A program made the position numbers and the translations under genes. Positions 55,856 to 63,948 of a stretch of 64,000 bases of DNA are shown in pieces. The stretch spans positions 62,001 through 126,000 of the forward strand of contig DATHDS010000027.1 of assembly GCA_035318925.1 (NCBI GenBank). Reading direction: 5' to 3'. The stretch comes from VAXT01 sp035318925. GTDB lineage: Bacteria; Actinomycetota; Thermoleophilia; Gaiellales; Gaiellaceae. Within the stretch, counting starts at the first letter, position 1. Each line of letters opens with the position of its first letter. The notes beneath the pieces were generated by a model that had not been told where the DNA came from, did no database searches, and worked only from the letters and a program-made list of their open reading frames with translations.

Positions 55856-57202
55856 GTGCTCGATCCGAAAGTCTTCAAGGCCTATGACGTACGAGGTGTG
55901 TACCCGACGCAGCTCGACGAGGAGGGTGGCTACGCGATCGGCCGCGCCTACGTCGAGCAATTCGAGCCCGCCAAGATCGCGGTCGGGCGCGACATGCGGC
56001 TCTCCTCGCCCTCGATGGCGAAGGCGGTGATCGAAGGAGCGGCCGACGCGGGCGCGGAGGTCGTCGACGTCGGGCTCGTCGGCACCGAGATGGTCTACTG
56101 CGCCGTCGGCAACCTCGATCTTGACGGCGGGATCCAGGTCACCGCCTCGCACAATCCGAAGGAGTACACAGGCATGAAGATCGTCCGGCGCGGTGCGCTG
56201 CCAGTCGGCGGCGACTCGGGCCTGCTGGAGATCCGCGACCGGGCCATGACCCTTTCCAACACGGCCCGGGACCAGGTCCCAGGACAGGTCCGGGAGGAGG
56301 ATGTCTTCCCGGGCTACGTCGAGAAGGTTCTGTCCTTTATCGATGTCGGCGACGTGAAGCCGCTCAGGGTCGTTCTCGATGCGGCCAACGGGATGGCGGG
56401 CGCGATGCTGCCGCCCGTTCTCGAGCGGCTGCCGATCGATGCCGTCCCGTACTTCTTCGAGCTCGACGGGAGCTTCCCGAACCACGAGCCGAATCCGCTG
56501 TTGCCCGAGAACCGCGAGTTCGTGATCGGCAAGGTGCTCGAGGAGAACGCGCAGCTCGGGGTGGCCTTCGACGGAGACGCCGACCGCTGCTTCTTCATCG
56601 ACGACACGGGCGACTTCGTGCCCGGCGACTTCGTGACGGCGCTGCTCGCGGAGCTGATGCTCGAGAAGCACCCCGGGGCAAAGATCATCTACGACCTCCG
56701 GGCGAGCTGGGCGGTTCGCGAGACGATCGAGCGCGCCGGCGGCATCCCGCTGAGCAACCGCGTCGGCCACGCATTCATCAAGCTCCGCATGCGCGAGGAA
56801 GACGCCGTCTTCGCCGGCGAGGTCTCGGGCCACTACTACTTTCGCGACTTCTTCCAGGCCGATTCCGGCGTCATCCCCTTCCTGCTCGTCCTGGAGCTGG
56901 TCTCGAAGCGGGGCAAGCCGCTCTCCGAGCTCCTCCGGCCTTTCCGCGAGACGTACTTCCTGACGGGCGAGCTCAACGTTCCGGTCGCAGACGTTGCGGT
57001 CAAGCTCCAGGAGATCAAGGAGCGGTTCGGCCAGGAGGGGGAGGTCTCCCATCTCGACGGGATCTCGATCGAAGCCGAGGACTGGCATCTGAACGTGCGG
57101 CCCTCGAACACGGAACCGCTGCTGCGCCTGAACCTGGAGGCCCGCTCGCAGGAGCTGATGGAGCACAAGCGCGATGAGGTGCTGGAGGTGATGCGCTCGT
57201 GA
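55856..57202 (+). CDS. manB: Phosphomannomutase/phosphoglucomutase
   Basis: A 448-residue alpha-D-phosphohexomutase interconverting mannose- or glucose-6- and 1-phosphate. All four active-site loops are visible: the phosphoserine loop TASHNPKEYTGMK, metal loop DGDADRCFFID, sugar loop GEVSGHYYFRDF and phosphate loop RPSNTEPLLRL. GEVSGHYYF favours the PMM/PGM subgroup. A GTG two codons upstream (55850) is an alternative start. Its stop overlaps the thioesterase GTG (GTGA), starting a three-gene operon. Confidence 0.92.
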   Translation: MLDPKVFKAYDVRGVYPTQLDEEGGYAIGRAYVEQFEPAKIAVGRDMRLSSPSMAKAVIEGAADAGAEVVDVGLVGTEMVYCAVGNLDLDGGIQVTASHNPKEYTGMKIVRRGALPVGGDSGLLEIRDRAMTLSNTARDQVPGQVREEDVFPGYVEKVLSFIDVGDVKPLRVVLDAANGMAGAMLPPVLERLPIDAVPYFFELDGSFPNHEPNPLLPENREFVIGKVLEENAQLGVAFDGDADRCFFIDDTGDFVPGDFVTALLAELMLEKHPGAKIIYDLRASWAVRETIERAGGIPLSNRVGHAFIKLRMREEDAVFAGEVSGHYYFRDFFQADSGVIPFLLVLELVSKRGKPLSELLRPFRETYFLTGELNVPVADVAVKLQEIKERFGQEGEVSHLDGISIEAEDWHLNVRPSNTEPLLRLNLEARSQELMEHKRDEVLEVMRS

Positions 57203-57660
57203 GCGTCGAGCTCGAACTGGGGCACATGACCGACCGCAGGCCCCCGTTCAAGTACTCCGCGTTCACCCGCGTCGGCTTCTCCGACACGGACGCGCAGGGC
57301 ATCGTCTACTACGGGCGCTACCTGCCCTACTTCGACGCCGCCCGCGTCGAGTACCACCGTCACCTCGACATGCTCCGCCTCGACGCCGGCGGCGAGTTCG
57401 TCATGCGCGCGTCGAACATCGAGTACTTCGCGCCGGCCCGGTTCGACGAGCTGCTCGAGGTCTTCATCCGGGTCTCGCGGATCGGCCGCACGAGCGCGAC
57501 CTACGAGATGGCCGCCTACCGGGTCGAGGACGACGTCCTGATGGTGACCGCGACCCAGACGCTCGTGCTCGTCGACCTGGACGAACGCAAGGCGTGTCCG
57601 ATTCCGGACGTCGTTCGGGAGCGCATCCGGGCTTTCGAGGGCGACGACGTCGAGCTGTGA
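57199..57660 (+). CDS. 4HBT-fold acyl-CoA thioesterase
   Basis: A 153-residue hotdog-fold thioesterase of the YbgC/FcbC type. The catalytic motif is FSDTDAQGIVYYGRYLPYFD, with Asp as nucleophile or base, followed by MRASNIEYFAPARFDELLEV and the strand pattern TSATYEMAAYRVEDDVLMVT. It would hydrolyse a short or aromatic acyl-CoA. GTG start in a 4-base overlap with manB, and its own stop overlaps the next GTG. The metabolic link to phosphomannomutase is unclear. Confidence 0.87.
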   Translation: MSVELELGHMTDRRPPFKYSAFTRVGFSDTDAQGIVYYGRYLPYFDAARVEYHRHLDMLRLDAGGEFVMRASNIEYFAPARFDELLEVFIRVSRIGRTSATYEMAAYRVEDDVLMVTATQTLVLVDLDERKACPIPDVVRERIRAFEGDDVEL

Positions 57661-58001
57661 GCGAGTACAGCGGCTCTCTCGAGGCGCTCGACCGCATCCT
57701 GAACCGGGGCGGTGACGCAGACGACGTCCTGCGTGGAGTCGTCGGCGTGCTGGCCGAGCGCTACGCCTACGCGGCGATCAAGTTCATCGAGGGTGACGAC
57801 CTGCTCCCAGGCCCCGCAGCGGGTACCCCCGATGAGGCGGCCACGGCCTGGCCGATCTCCTTTCAGGGGATGAAGGTCGCCGAGCTCGAGGTCGCGCCGA
57901 CGCGCGAGGACGATCGGGAGTTCCTTGAGCGCGTGACGACGATCGTCTCACCGTACTGCCTCGTCGGCTGGGACACCGGCGGCGAGCGCTGGGCGCCCTA
58001 G
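57657..58001 (+). CDS. Small GAF-like protein
   Basis: A 114-residue protein, SEYSGSLEALDRILNRGGDA then VVGVLAERYAYAAIKFIEGD and AWPISFQGMKVAELEVAPTR, ending FLERVTTIVSPYCLVGWD. The helix-strand order is that of a GAF domain alone, with no output domain. The GTG overlaps the thioesterase stop (GTGA). It may be a ligand-binding or scaffolding protein; no ligand can be deduced. Confidence 0.7.
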   Translation: MSEYSGSLEALDRILNRGGDADDVLRGVVGVLAERYAYAAIKFIEGDDLLPGPAAGTPDEAATAWPISFQGMKVAELEVAPTREDDREFLERVTTIVSPYCLVGWDTGGERWAP

Positions 58002-58009
58002 CGCACTTC

Positions 58010-58024
58010 GCAACAGTCTGTTGC
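58010..58024. promoter_or_regulatory. Perfect palindrome after the GAF-like gene
   Basis: GCAACAG, T, CTGTTGC. It lies 8 bases after the stop at 58001 and could be an operator for the M55 gene or part of a terminator. Confidence 0.35.
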
Positions 58025-58075
58025 AAAGTCGATGGCGTCGGGCTTTAAAAGGGGAAGAGGACAGAGGTGAAAGTA

Positions 58076-58218
58076 CCGCGGCGGCCCGGTCGCATCCTCG
58101 AGCGACCAGGCGCCGCGGATTTGCCCTCTCCCCTCTCTCGTTGTAGGTCGAGGGTCGAAAATCGTCTATCCCTCGTTCGAGGTACCCCGCCCGTTCGGGG
58201 GATGATCCCTCGAACGAG
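58076..58218 (+). promoter_or_regulatory. Structured leader upstream of the M55 peptidase gene
   Basis: Two strong stem-loops: 58076-58093 with 58102-58118 (GC-rich, one bulge), and CTCGTTCGAGG (58172-58182) with CCTCGAACGAG (58208-58218) enclosing CCCCG and CGGGG (58185-58200). They end 30 bases before the start codon and resemble a regulatory leader. No known riboswitch class is recognised. Confidence 0.4.
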
Positions 58219-58248
58219 TGATTCTCCGGAAAGGGGTACGTTCTCCAT

Positions 58249-59067
58249 ATGCGCGTCCATGTGATCAGTGACATGGAGGGCGTCGGCGGAATCGTCAAGA
58301 GCGACCAGACGAACGCCGGAAAGGCGATGTTCGAGGAGGGGCGCAAGCTCTACACCGGGGAGATCAACGCGGCCGTGCGCGGCGCAAAGGCGGCCGGCGC
58401 GACGGAGATCGTCGTCATGGACTGCCACGGCGCGGGCGAGGGCTTCACGTTCAACTCGCTCATCGCCGAGGAGCTCGACCCCGCGTGCGAGTTCGTCGTC
58501 CAGGAAGAGTGGACGGAGTACACGGGCTTCCTCGAGGAAGGGTGCGATGCCGCACTCTTCGTCGGCATGCACGCGATGGCGGGGACGCGCGACGGCGTCC
58601 TCAACCACACCGTCTCCGGCATGGACTGGCAGAACCTCTGGTTCAACGGGACCCGGGTCGGCGAGACGGGGATCAATGCGGCGCTCTGCGGCGCCTGGGG
58701 GTGCCCCGTGCTGCTCGTGACCGGCGACGACGCGGTCTGTCGCGAGGCGACGGAGCTGCTCGGCGACGGGCTGACGGCCGTCTCCGTCAAGCATGGTCTC
58801 GGCGCTCGAAGCGCGCGCATGCTCGTGCCCTCGCGCGCACGAGAGCTGATCGAGGAAGGGGCGAAGAAGGCCCTGTCCGATCTCAAGTCGGTCGCCCCGT
58901 ACGACCCCGGCAAGCCGTGCGAGGTCAAGGTCGAGTACAAGTCGACGAGCGCTCCGCAGAAGCTGCGTTTCCACCACGGCCTCGAGTTCCTCGACGACCG
59001 GACGCTCGTCTCCCGCGCCGACGACTGGTGGACGGCGTGGAAGCAGTTCTTCTTCGCGAGCGACTAG
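58249..59067 (+). CDS. M55 family D-aminopeptidase (DppA-like)
   Basis: A 272-residue zinc peptidase of the DppA family, which cleaves D-amino-acid dipeptides. Motifs: HVISDMEGVGGIV (D8 and E10 as zinc ligands), IVVMDCHGAGEG, ALFVGMHAMAGTRDGVLNH with the ligand His, and VGETGINAALCGAWG. AAAGGGG lies 12 bases upstream of the ATG. The gene follows a structured leader. It might recycle peptidoglycan-derived D-peptides. Its stop overlaps the convergent methyltransferase by 4 bases. Confidence 0.88.
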   Translation: MRVHVISDMEGVGGIVKSDQTNAGKAMFEEGRKLYTGEINAAVRGAKAAGATEIVVMDCHGAGEGFTFNSLIAEELDPACEFVVQEEWTEYTGFLEEGCDAALFVGMHAMAGTRDGVLNHTVSGMDWQNLWFNGTRVGETGINAALCGAWGCPVLLVTGDDAVCREATELLGDGLTAVSVKHGLGARSARMLVPSRARELIEEGAKKALSDLKSVAPYDPGKPCEVKVEYKSTSAPQKLRFHHGLEFLDDRTLVSRADDWWTAWKQFFFASD

Positions 59068-59624
59068 TGACGACGCCGCACGGCGAGGATCGCGGCGGAC
59101 TCCGGCGTCGTTTGTAGCTCGACGGCGACGAGGGCGTCGTGCCCGAGCCAGAAGTCACGAACCGAGTCAGGCTGCCCGCGCCACTCCTCGGGCCACATGC
59201 TCTCGGGGGTGAGGTCGTCGATGAGGACGACGCCTCCGGGGGCGACGAGACTTAGCGCCTGCTCGCTCTCGGCCGAGACGTCGCCGCGCTTCCAGTACCC
59301 GCCGTCGAAGAAGAGGAGGTCGAACGGCGCCTCCGGCGGCAGCAGCTCGTGCCAGTCGCCCTGAAGCACGCGCACGCTCTGCCGGTCGGCAAAGAGACGG
59401 CTCGCGGCGGCGGCGCGCTCCTCGTCCAGCTCGACCGTCACAAGCGAGCCGTCCGAGCCGAGCGCGTCGGTAATCCAGGCCGAGCCGACCCCGCAGCCGG
59501 TCCCGATCTCCGCGCACCGTCCCTGCGGCCGGGCCGCGACCAGGACCGCGAGCAGCCGCCCGATCTCAGGGATGGAGGAGCGCTCGAACCGCATGGCCGT
59601 CGCCAGCGCCTCGGCGCGATGCAC
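59064..59624 (-). CDS. O-methyltransferase-like class I methyltransferase
   Basis: A 186-residue SAM methyltransferase of the catechol O-methyltransferase-like family. Motif I is CAEIGTGCGVGSAWITDAL, then TVELDEERAAAASRLFA, LQGDWHELLP and the acidic FDLLFFDGGYWKRGD. GVVLIDDLTPESMWPEEW matches the later core strands. The GTG at 59624 is the first standard start, but conserved-looking residues (AQIPELVHRAE) extend up to the rel stop at 59642. It lies 17 bases after rel on the same strand and is probably cotranscribed. Confidence 0.85.
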   Translation of the reverse strand: MHRAEALATAMRFERSSIPEIGRLLAVLVAARPQGRCAEIGTGCGVGSAWITDALGSDGSLVTVELDEERAAAASRLFADRQSVRVLQGDWHELLPPEAPFDLLFFDGGYWKRGDVSAESEQALSLVAPGGVVLIDDLTPESMWPEEWRGQPDSVRDFWLGHDALVAVELQTTPESAAILAVRRRH

Positions 59625-59641
59625 GAGCTCCGGAATCTGGG

Positions 59642-61843
59642 CTACGACGGGGTGACTCTATAAGCGTCGAACACGGCCTCGATGTTGCGCAGAGAGGTCA
59701 GCAGCGTCCGCAGCGCCTTCACGTCCCCGAGCTCCGCGGTGTACCAGTTCTTCGCGAGCTGGTCCTCGACCGTGCCGCCGTAGGAGACGATGTTCGCGCC
59801 GTGCTCGGCGAAGGTGCTGGCGACGTCCTCGAGCAGGCGCGGCCGGTCCCAGGCGTCGACGGCGATCTGAACACGGAAGCTCTTCGTCGATCCGCCGTCC
59901 CAGTCGACATCGGTGAAGCGCTCGGGGTTCCGCATCAGCGTCTTCACGTTCGGGCAGTCCTGCCGGTGGATCGTGATCCCCTTGCCGAGCGAGATGTAAC
60001 CGACGATCTCGTCGCTCGGCACCGGCGTGCAGCACTTGGCGAGCCGGACGAGCACGTCCTCAACGCCCTTGACGGTGATCCCAAGATCGGTGTTCGAGGC
60101 CGTCTGGGTCTTCGGCTTGAGCGGGACCGTCTCTTCCTCGGCGACCTCGGCCGTCTTCAAGCGCGTCAGGACCTTCTTGACGATCTGGCTCACCTGGAGC
60201 TTGCCGGAGCCGAGCGCGAGGTAGAAGTCCTCCGCCTTCTTGAACCCGGTCTCGCGGATCACCTGCGCGAGCACCGGCGACCCCGCGAGCTTGCGGTACG
60301 GCAGCTTCTGGGCCTTCAGCGCCTGCTCGAGCGCATCCCTACCCTTCTGCTCGGTGTCCTCGCGCGTCTCACGTGAGAACCACTGGCGGATCTTGTTGCG
60401 CGCGCGGGTCGACCGCGCCACCGTCATCCAGTCGCGCGACGGGCCCCGGCCTGCCTTCGAGGTCAGGATCTCGACGAAGTCGCCGCTGTGCAGGGTGTAG
60501 TGGAGCGGGACGATCCGCCCGTTCACCTTCGCGCCGACCGTCCTGTGGCCGACGTCGGTGTGGACTGCGTACGCGAAGTCGATCGGCGTCGAGCCGGCGG
60601 GCAGCGACTTGACCTCGCCCTTCGGCGTGAAGACGTAGACCTCGTCGGCGAAGAGGTCGGTCCGGAAGCCCTTCAGGAACTCGCGCGGGTCGGCCTCGTC
60701 CTCGCCCCATTCCATGAGCTGCTTGACCCACGCCAGCCAGTCCTCGTCGGGCTGGCGGCTCCCCGCGGGCTTGTGGGAGTACCAGTGGGCGGCGATCCCG
60801 AGCTCGGCTTCGCCGTGCATCTCCCGCGTGCGGATCTGGATCTCCAGCGGGCTCCCCTGGGGGCCGATCACGGTCGTGTGCAGCGCGCGGTAGCCGTTGA
60901 ACTTGGGCATCGCGACGTAGTCCTTGAAGCGGCCCGGCATCGGCTTCCAGAGGGCGTGGATGAGACCGAGTGCGCCGTAGCAGTCGCGTGTCCCCTCGTC
61001 CCCTGTGCGCTCGACGATGACGCGCATGGCCGTCAGGTCGTAGATCTCGTTGAACTCGCGGCCCTTCTTGGCCATCTTGTCGTAGATCGAGTACGAGTGC
61101 TTCGCCCGGCCCGAGATCTCCGCGGGGATGTCGACCTTGTCGAGCTCCTTGTGGAGGACGAGCTTCGCCTCGTTCACGTGCTCCTCGCGGTCGGCGCGCC
61201 GTTCGGCGACCATCGCCTCGATCTCGGCGTACTTCCGCGGATGGAGGGCCTGGAAGGAGAGATCCTCGAGCTCCCACTTCAGCTTGTGGATGCCGAGCCG
61301 GTGAGCGAGCGGCGCATAGACGTCGAGCGTCTCGCGCGCCTTCTGCACCTGCTTCTGGCGGCCGAGGTACTCGAGCGTCCTCATGTTGTGCAGGCGGTCG
61401 GCGAGCTTGATCAGGATGACCCGGACGTCGTGGGCCATCGCGACGATCATCTTGCGGTAGTTCTCGGCCTCGGCGTGCTCGCGGCTCTGGAACTGGATCC
61501 GCGTCAGCTTGGTGACGCCCTCGACGAGGTTCGCGATCTCGTCGCCGAACTCGGCCCGCACCTCCTCGGCGGCCACGCCGGTGTCCTCGACCACGTCGTG
61601 CAGGAGCGCGGCAGCGATCGCCTCGTCGTCGAGCCTCAGCTCGGCGCAGATCGTGGCGGCGCCGAACGGGTGCAGGATGAACGGCTCCCCGGAGCGGCGT
61701 TCCTGGCCCTCGTGGGCGCGGGACGCGAAGTCGAAGGCGCGTGCAAGCAACTCCTGGTCGACGTCCGCGTTGTACTTCGAGACCTGCGCGAGCAGCTCCT
61801 CGAAGAGATCTTCGTGTCTTTCGGGAGCGTCGACGAAAGCCAT
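59642..61843 (-). CDS. rel: Bifunctional (p)ppGpp synthetase/hydrolase (RSH)
   Basis: A 733-residue RelA/SpoT homologue controlling the stringent response. Domains in order: HD hydrolase (about 30-190; LLHDVVEDT with H82/D83), synthetase (about 235-350; KFNGYRALHTTVIGPQGSPL), TGS (about 395-460; VYVFTPKGEVKSLPAGSTPI), helical/zinc-finger region (RLAKCCTPVPSDEIVGYISL) and ACT (about 655-733). Both catalytic domains look intact. TACAAT lies six bases before the ATG at 61843, which is preferred over a TTG two codons upstream. recJ lies upstream on the same strand. Confidence 0.95.
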   Translation of the reverse strand: MAFVDAPERHEDLFEELLAQVSKYNADVDQELLARAFDFASRAHEGQERRSGEPFILHPFGAATICAELRLDDEAIAAALLHDVVEDTGVAAEEVRAEFGDEIANLVEGVTKLTRIQFQSREHAEAENYRKMIVAMAHDVRVILIKLADRLHNMRTLEYLGRQKQVQKARETLDVYAPLAHRLGIHKLKWELEDLSFQALHPRKYAEIEAMVAERRADREEHVNEAKLVLHKELDKVDIPAEISGRAKHSYSIYDKMAKKGREFNEIYDLTAMRVIVERTGDEGTRDCYGALGLIHALWKPMPGRFKDYVAMPKFNGYRALHTTVIGPQGSPLEIQIRTREMHGEAELGIAAHWYSHKPAGSRQPDEDWLAWVKQLMEWGEDEADPREFLKGFRTDLFADEVYVFTPKGEVKSLPAGSTPIDFAYAVHTDVGHRTVGAKVNGRIVPLHYTLHSGDFVEILTSKAGRGPSRDWMTVARSTRARNKIRQWFSRETREDTEQKGRDALEQALKAQKLPYRKLAGSPVLAQVIRETGFKKAEDFYLALGSGKLQVSQIVKKVLTRLKTAEVAEEETVPLKPKTQTASNTDLGITVKGVEDVLVRLAKCCTPVPSDEIVGYISLGKGITIHRQDCPNVKTLMRNPERFTDVDWDGGSTKSFRVQIAVDAWDRPRLLEDVASTFAEHGANIVSYGGTVEDQLAKNWYTAELGDVKALRTLLTSLRNIEAVFDAYRVTPS

Positions 61844-61849
61844 ATCCAA

Positions 61850-61855
61850 ATTGTA
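61850..61855 (-). promoter_or_regulatory. Leaderless -10 box for rel
   Basis: TACAAT, six bases before the ATG at 61843. Confidence 0.5.
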
Positions 61856-62018
61856 GATCGGCCGCTCTACGTGACCGCTTTACCCGTATCTCGAGGAGAG
61901 GATTCCTCGTTCCCAGAGAGAAGAGATGACGTCCGTGTTCAAACGACGCCTCCGAAAACGCCGTGCTCTGGCCGGCCTCACGCGGCTGCTGATCGTTCTT
62001 TCGGCAAGCAACTCGCCT

Positions 62019-63896
62019 CTAAGCAGCGCGCGCTAGCGCCGGCTCCGCGAGTAGCGCCCGAAACGCCTCCGACTCGAGCAGCGGTCTTCTGCCCCTGGTC
62101 TCCTCGCTGAGCCCGAGCTCCGCGAACACGACCAGCGCCTCCGGCGTGCGCTCGGCGACGCCGAGACGCCATTGCGCGGCGAGCCACTCACGTAGGTCGT
62201 CGTAGCCCTCCGGAGCGTCGAGCACTCGGCGCACTACGAGCTGCGGCGCGACCGTGCCGTTCCAGTGGTTCTCCTCCAGGCGGAAGACGACGTCGTAGCG
62301 GCCGGGCCGCCGGTAGCGGTCGAGCTGCGATCCGAGCCCGAAGGCGATCGCGCTACCGGCATCGTTGCCACGCTCGCGGACGCGGAAGCGCAGGTGCTTG
62401 CCGTCGCCGACCGGTGCCAGTTCGCCGAGCTCGCACGAGGGCAGGAGCAAGGTCACTCCGGGGTTGCCGAGCCCGAACGGGGCGAGCTGCCGCACCTCGG
62501 AGCAGAGGTCGAGCGTCAGCTCGCGGCCGGCGACGACGGCGTCGACCTTCGTCACCGATCGCAGGTCGTCCTCGCTCAACTCGGCGTCCGCATGGGCCGC
62601 GAAGGCCTCCGCGAAGGCTTCGACGTTCTCCGGCCGGATCGAAAGGCCCGCTGCCGCGCGATGGCCGCCGAAGCGCTCGAGATGCTCGGAGCAGGCCGCG
62701 AGGCCGCCGTGCAGGTCGAAGGCGCCGGGCGAGCGGCCGGAGCCCTTCCACTCCTCTCCCGCGCCTGCGATCAGCACCACGGGCCGGTGGAAGCGCTCGA
62801 CGAGGCGCGAGGCGACGATTCCGATCACACCCTCGTGCCAGCCCTCGTCCGCGAGCACGTAGCCCCGGCGAGCCTGTTTCGCCTCGGGCCAGTCAGCGAC
62901 CTTCGCGAGCGCATCGCGCAGGATCCGGTCCTCAACGCCCTGCCGCTCACGGTTCAGCTGCTCGAGCTCGTGCGCCAGGCGCCCGGCCTCGTCCGCGTCC
63001 TCGGTGAGCAACAGATCGAGAGCCGCACCGGGTCGGCTCAGGCGGCCCGACGCGTTGATCCTGGGCGCGAGCCGGAAGCCGACCGCGCCCTCGTCGACGC
63101 GGGCCGGATCGACGCGCGCGGCCTTCATCAGCGCCCTCAGGCCCGCCTTCTGGGTCCGCGCGAGGGCGCGCAGGCCGGCCAGCGCAAGTGCCCGGTTCTC
63201 GTCCACGAGCGGGACGACGTCCGAGATCGTCGCGACCGCGACCAGATCGAGGTGGCGCGCGAGCAGCTCGCTGTCCGGCCCGAGCAGCGCCTCGCCGAGC
63301 TTGTAGACGACTCCTGTTCCGCAGAGCTCGGGGAACGGGTAGTCAGAAGGGCGTGTGGCGACGACGGGGCAGTCCGGAAGCGTCTCGCCCGGCCGGTGGT
63401 GGTCGGTGACGACGACGTCGAGGCCGCGCGCCCGCGCCTCCGCGACCTCCTCGACTGCGGTGACGCCGCAGTCCACGGTCAGGACGAGCCCGCAGCCCTC
63501 ATCGGCGAGACGCGCGAGGGTCACGCGCTGCAGGCCGTAGCCCTCCTCGAAGCGGCTCGGCAGGTGCCACTCGACGTCGGCACCGAGCTCGCGCATGATC
63601 AGGACGGCGAGCGCCGTCGCGCAGATGCCGTCGGCGTCATAGTCGCCGTGGACGCAGATCCGCTTCCCGGCGGAGATCGCGCCCCTGATCGTCTCGACCG
63701 CGCCGGCCATGTCGCCGAGCAGGAAGGGGTCGTGCCCCGGCAGCTCGCCAGCGAGGAAGGCCTGCGCCTCCTTCGGCGTCTCGTACCCGCGCCGGACGAG
63801 GACGCGAGCGGTCGTTTCGCTGACGCCGAGTGCCTCCGCCAGCACACCCGCCTCGCCGTGCGGGCACGGACTGATCGTCCAGGTGCCCTCATGCAT
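62019..63896 (-). CDS. recJ: Single-stranded-DNA exonuclease RecJ
   Basis: A 625-residue DHH-family 5'-3' exonuclease of recombination and mismatch repair. N-terminal motifs are VHGDYDADGICATAL (motif I), LTVDCGVTAVEEV (motif II) and VVVTDHHRPGETLPDC (DHH motif III). DHHA1 follows with DEGWHEGVIGIVASRL, then an OB-like C-terminal domain. Length is normal for actinobacterial RecJ. The ATG at 63896 lies 52 bases from the divergent partial gene at the window end. rel is the next gene on the same strand, after 175 bases. Confidence 0.94.
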   Translation of the reverse strand: MHEGTWTISPCPHGEAGVLAEALGVSETTARVLVRRGYETPKEAQAFLAGELPGHDPFLLGDMAGAVETIRGAISAGKRICVHGDYDADGICATALAVLIMRELGADVEWHLPSRFEEGYGLQRVTLARLADEGCGLVLTVDCGVTAVEEVAEARARGLDVVVTDHHRPGETLPDCPVVATRPSDYPFPELCGTGVVYKLGEALLGPDSELLARHLDLVAVATISDVVPLVDENRALALAGLRALARTQKAGLRALMKAARVDPARVDEGAVGFRLAPRINASGRLSRPGAALDLLLTEDADEAGRLAHELEQLNRERQGVEDRILRDALAKVADWPEAKQARRGYVLADEGWHEGVIGIVASRLVERFHRPVVLIAGAGEEWKGSGRSPGAFDLHGGLAACSEHLERFGGHRAAAGLSIRPENVEAFAEAFAAHADAELSEDDLRSVTKVDAVVAGRELTLDLCSEVRQLAPFGLGNPGVTLLLPSCELGELAPVGDGKHLRFRVRERGNDAGSAIAFGLGSQLDRYRRPGRYDVVFRLEENHWNGTVAPQLVVRRVLDAPEGYDDLREWLAAQWRLGVAERTPEALVVFAELGLSEETRGRRPLLESEAFRALLAEPALARAA

Positions 63897-63935
63897 GAAA
63901 CGGCCACGGTACGGAGGGAGTCGGACGGCGCCAAC

Positions 63936-63941
63936 TATCCT
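63936..63941 (+). promoter_or_regulatory. Leaderless -10 box for the partial end gene
   Basis: TATCCT, seven bases before the GTG at 63949. Confidence 0.4.
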
Positions 63942-63948
63942 TGAAGAG

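Noticed and set aside
55196..57166. 656-residue minus-strand ORF across phosphomannomutase
   Set aside because: Antisense to a gene with four intact active-site loops; no motifs of its own.
59642..59645. GTA start of the O-methyltransferase in a GTAG overlap with rel
   Set aside because: Family-like residues extend to this point, as for the ATA start of hpt, but GTA is not an accepted start codon and a GTG is available 18 bases later, so the GTG is used.
61926..62036. 36-codon plus-strand ORF between rel and recJ
   Set aside because: It has a weak AGAGAAGAG site but overlaps the recJ 3' end, is very basic and has no support beyond an open frame.
60488..62110. 540-residue plus-strand ORF across rel
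   Set aside because: It is antisense to the well-supported rel gene; its sequence is low-complexity Arg/Val/Asp-rich with no recognisable motif, as expected of a shadow frame in GC-rich DNA.
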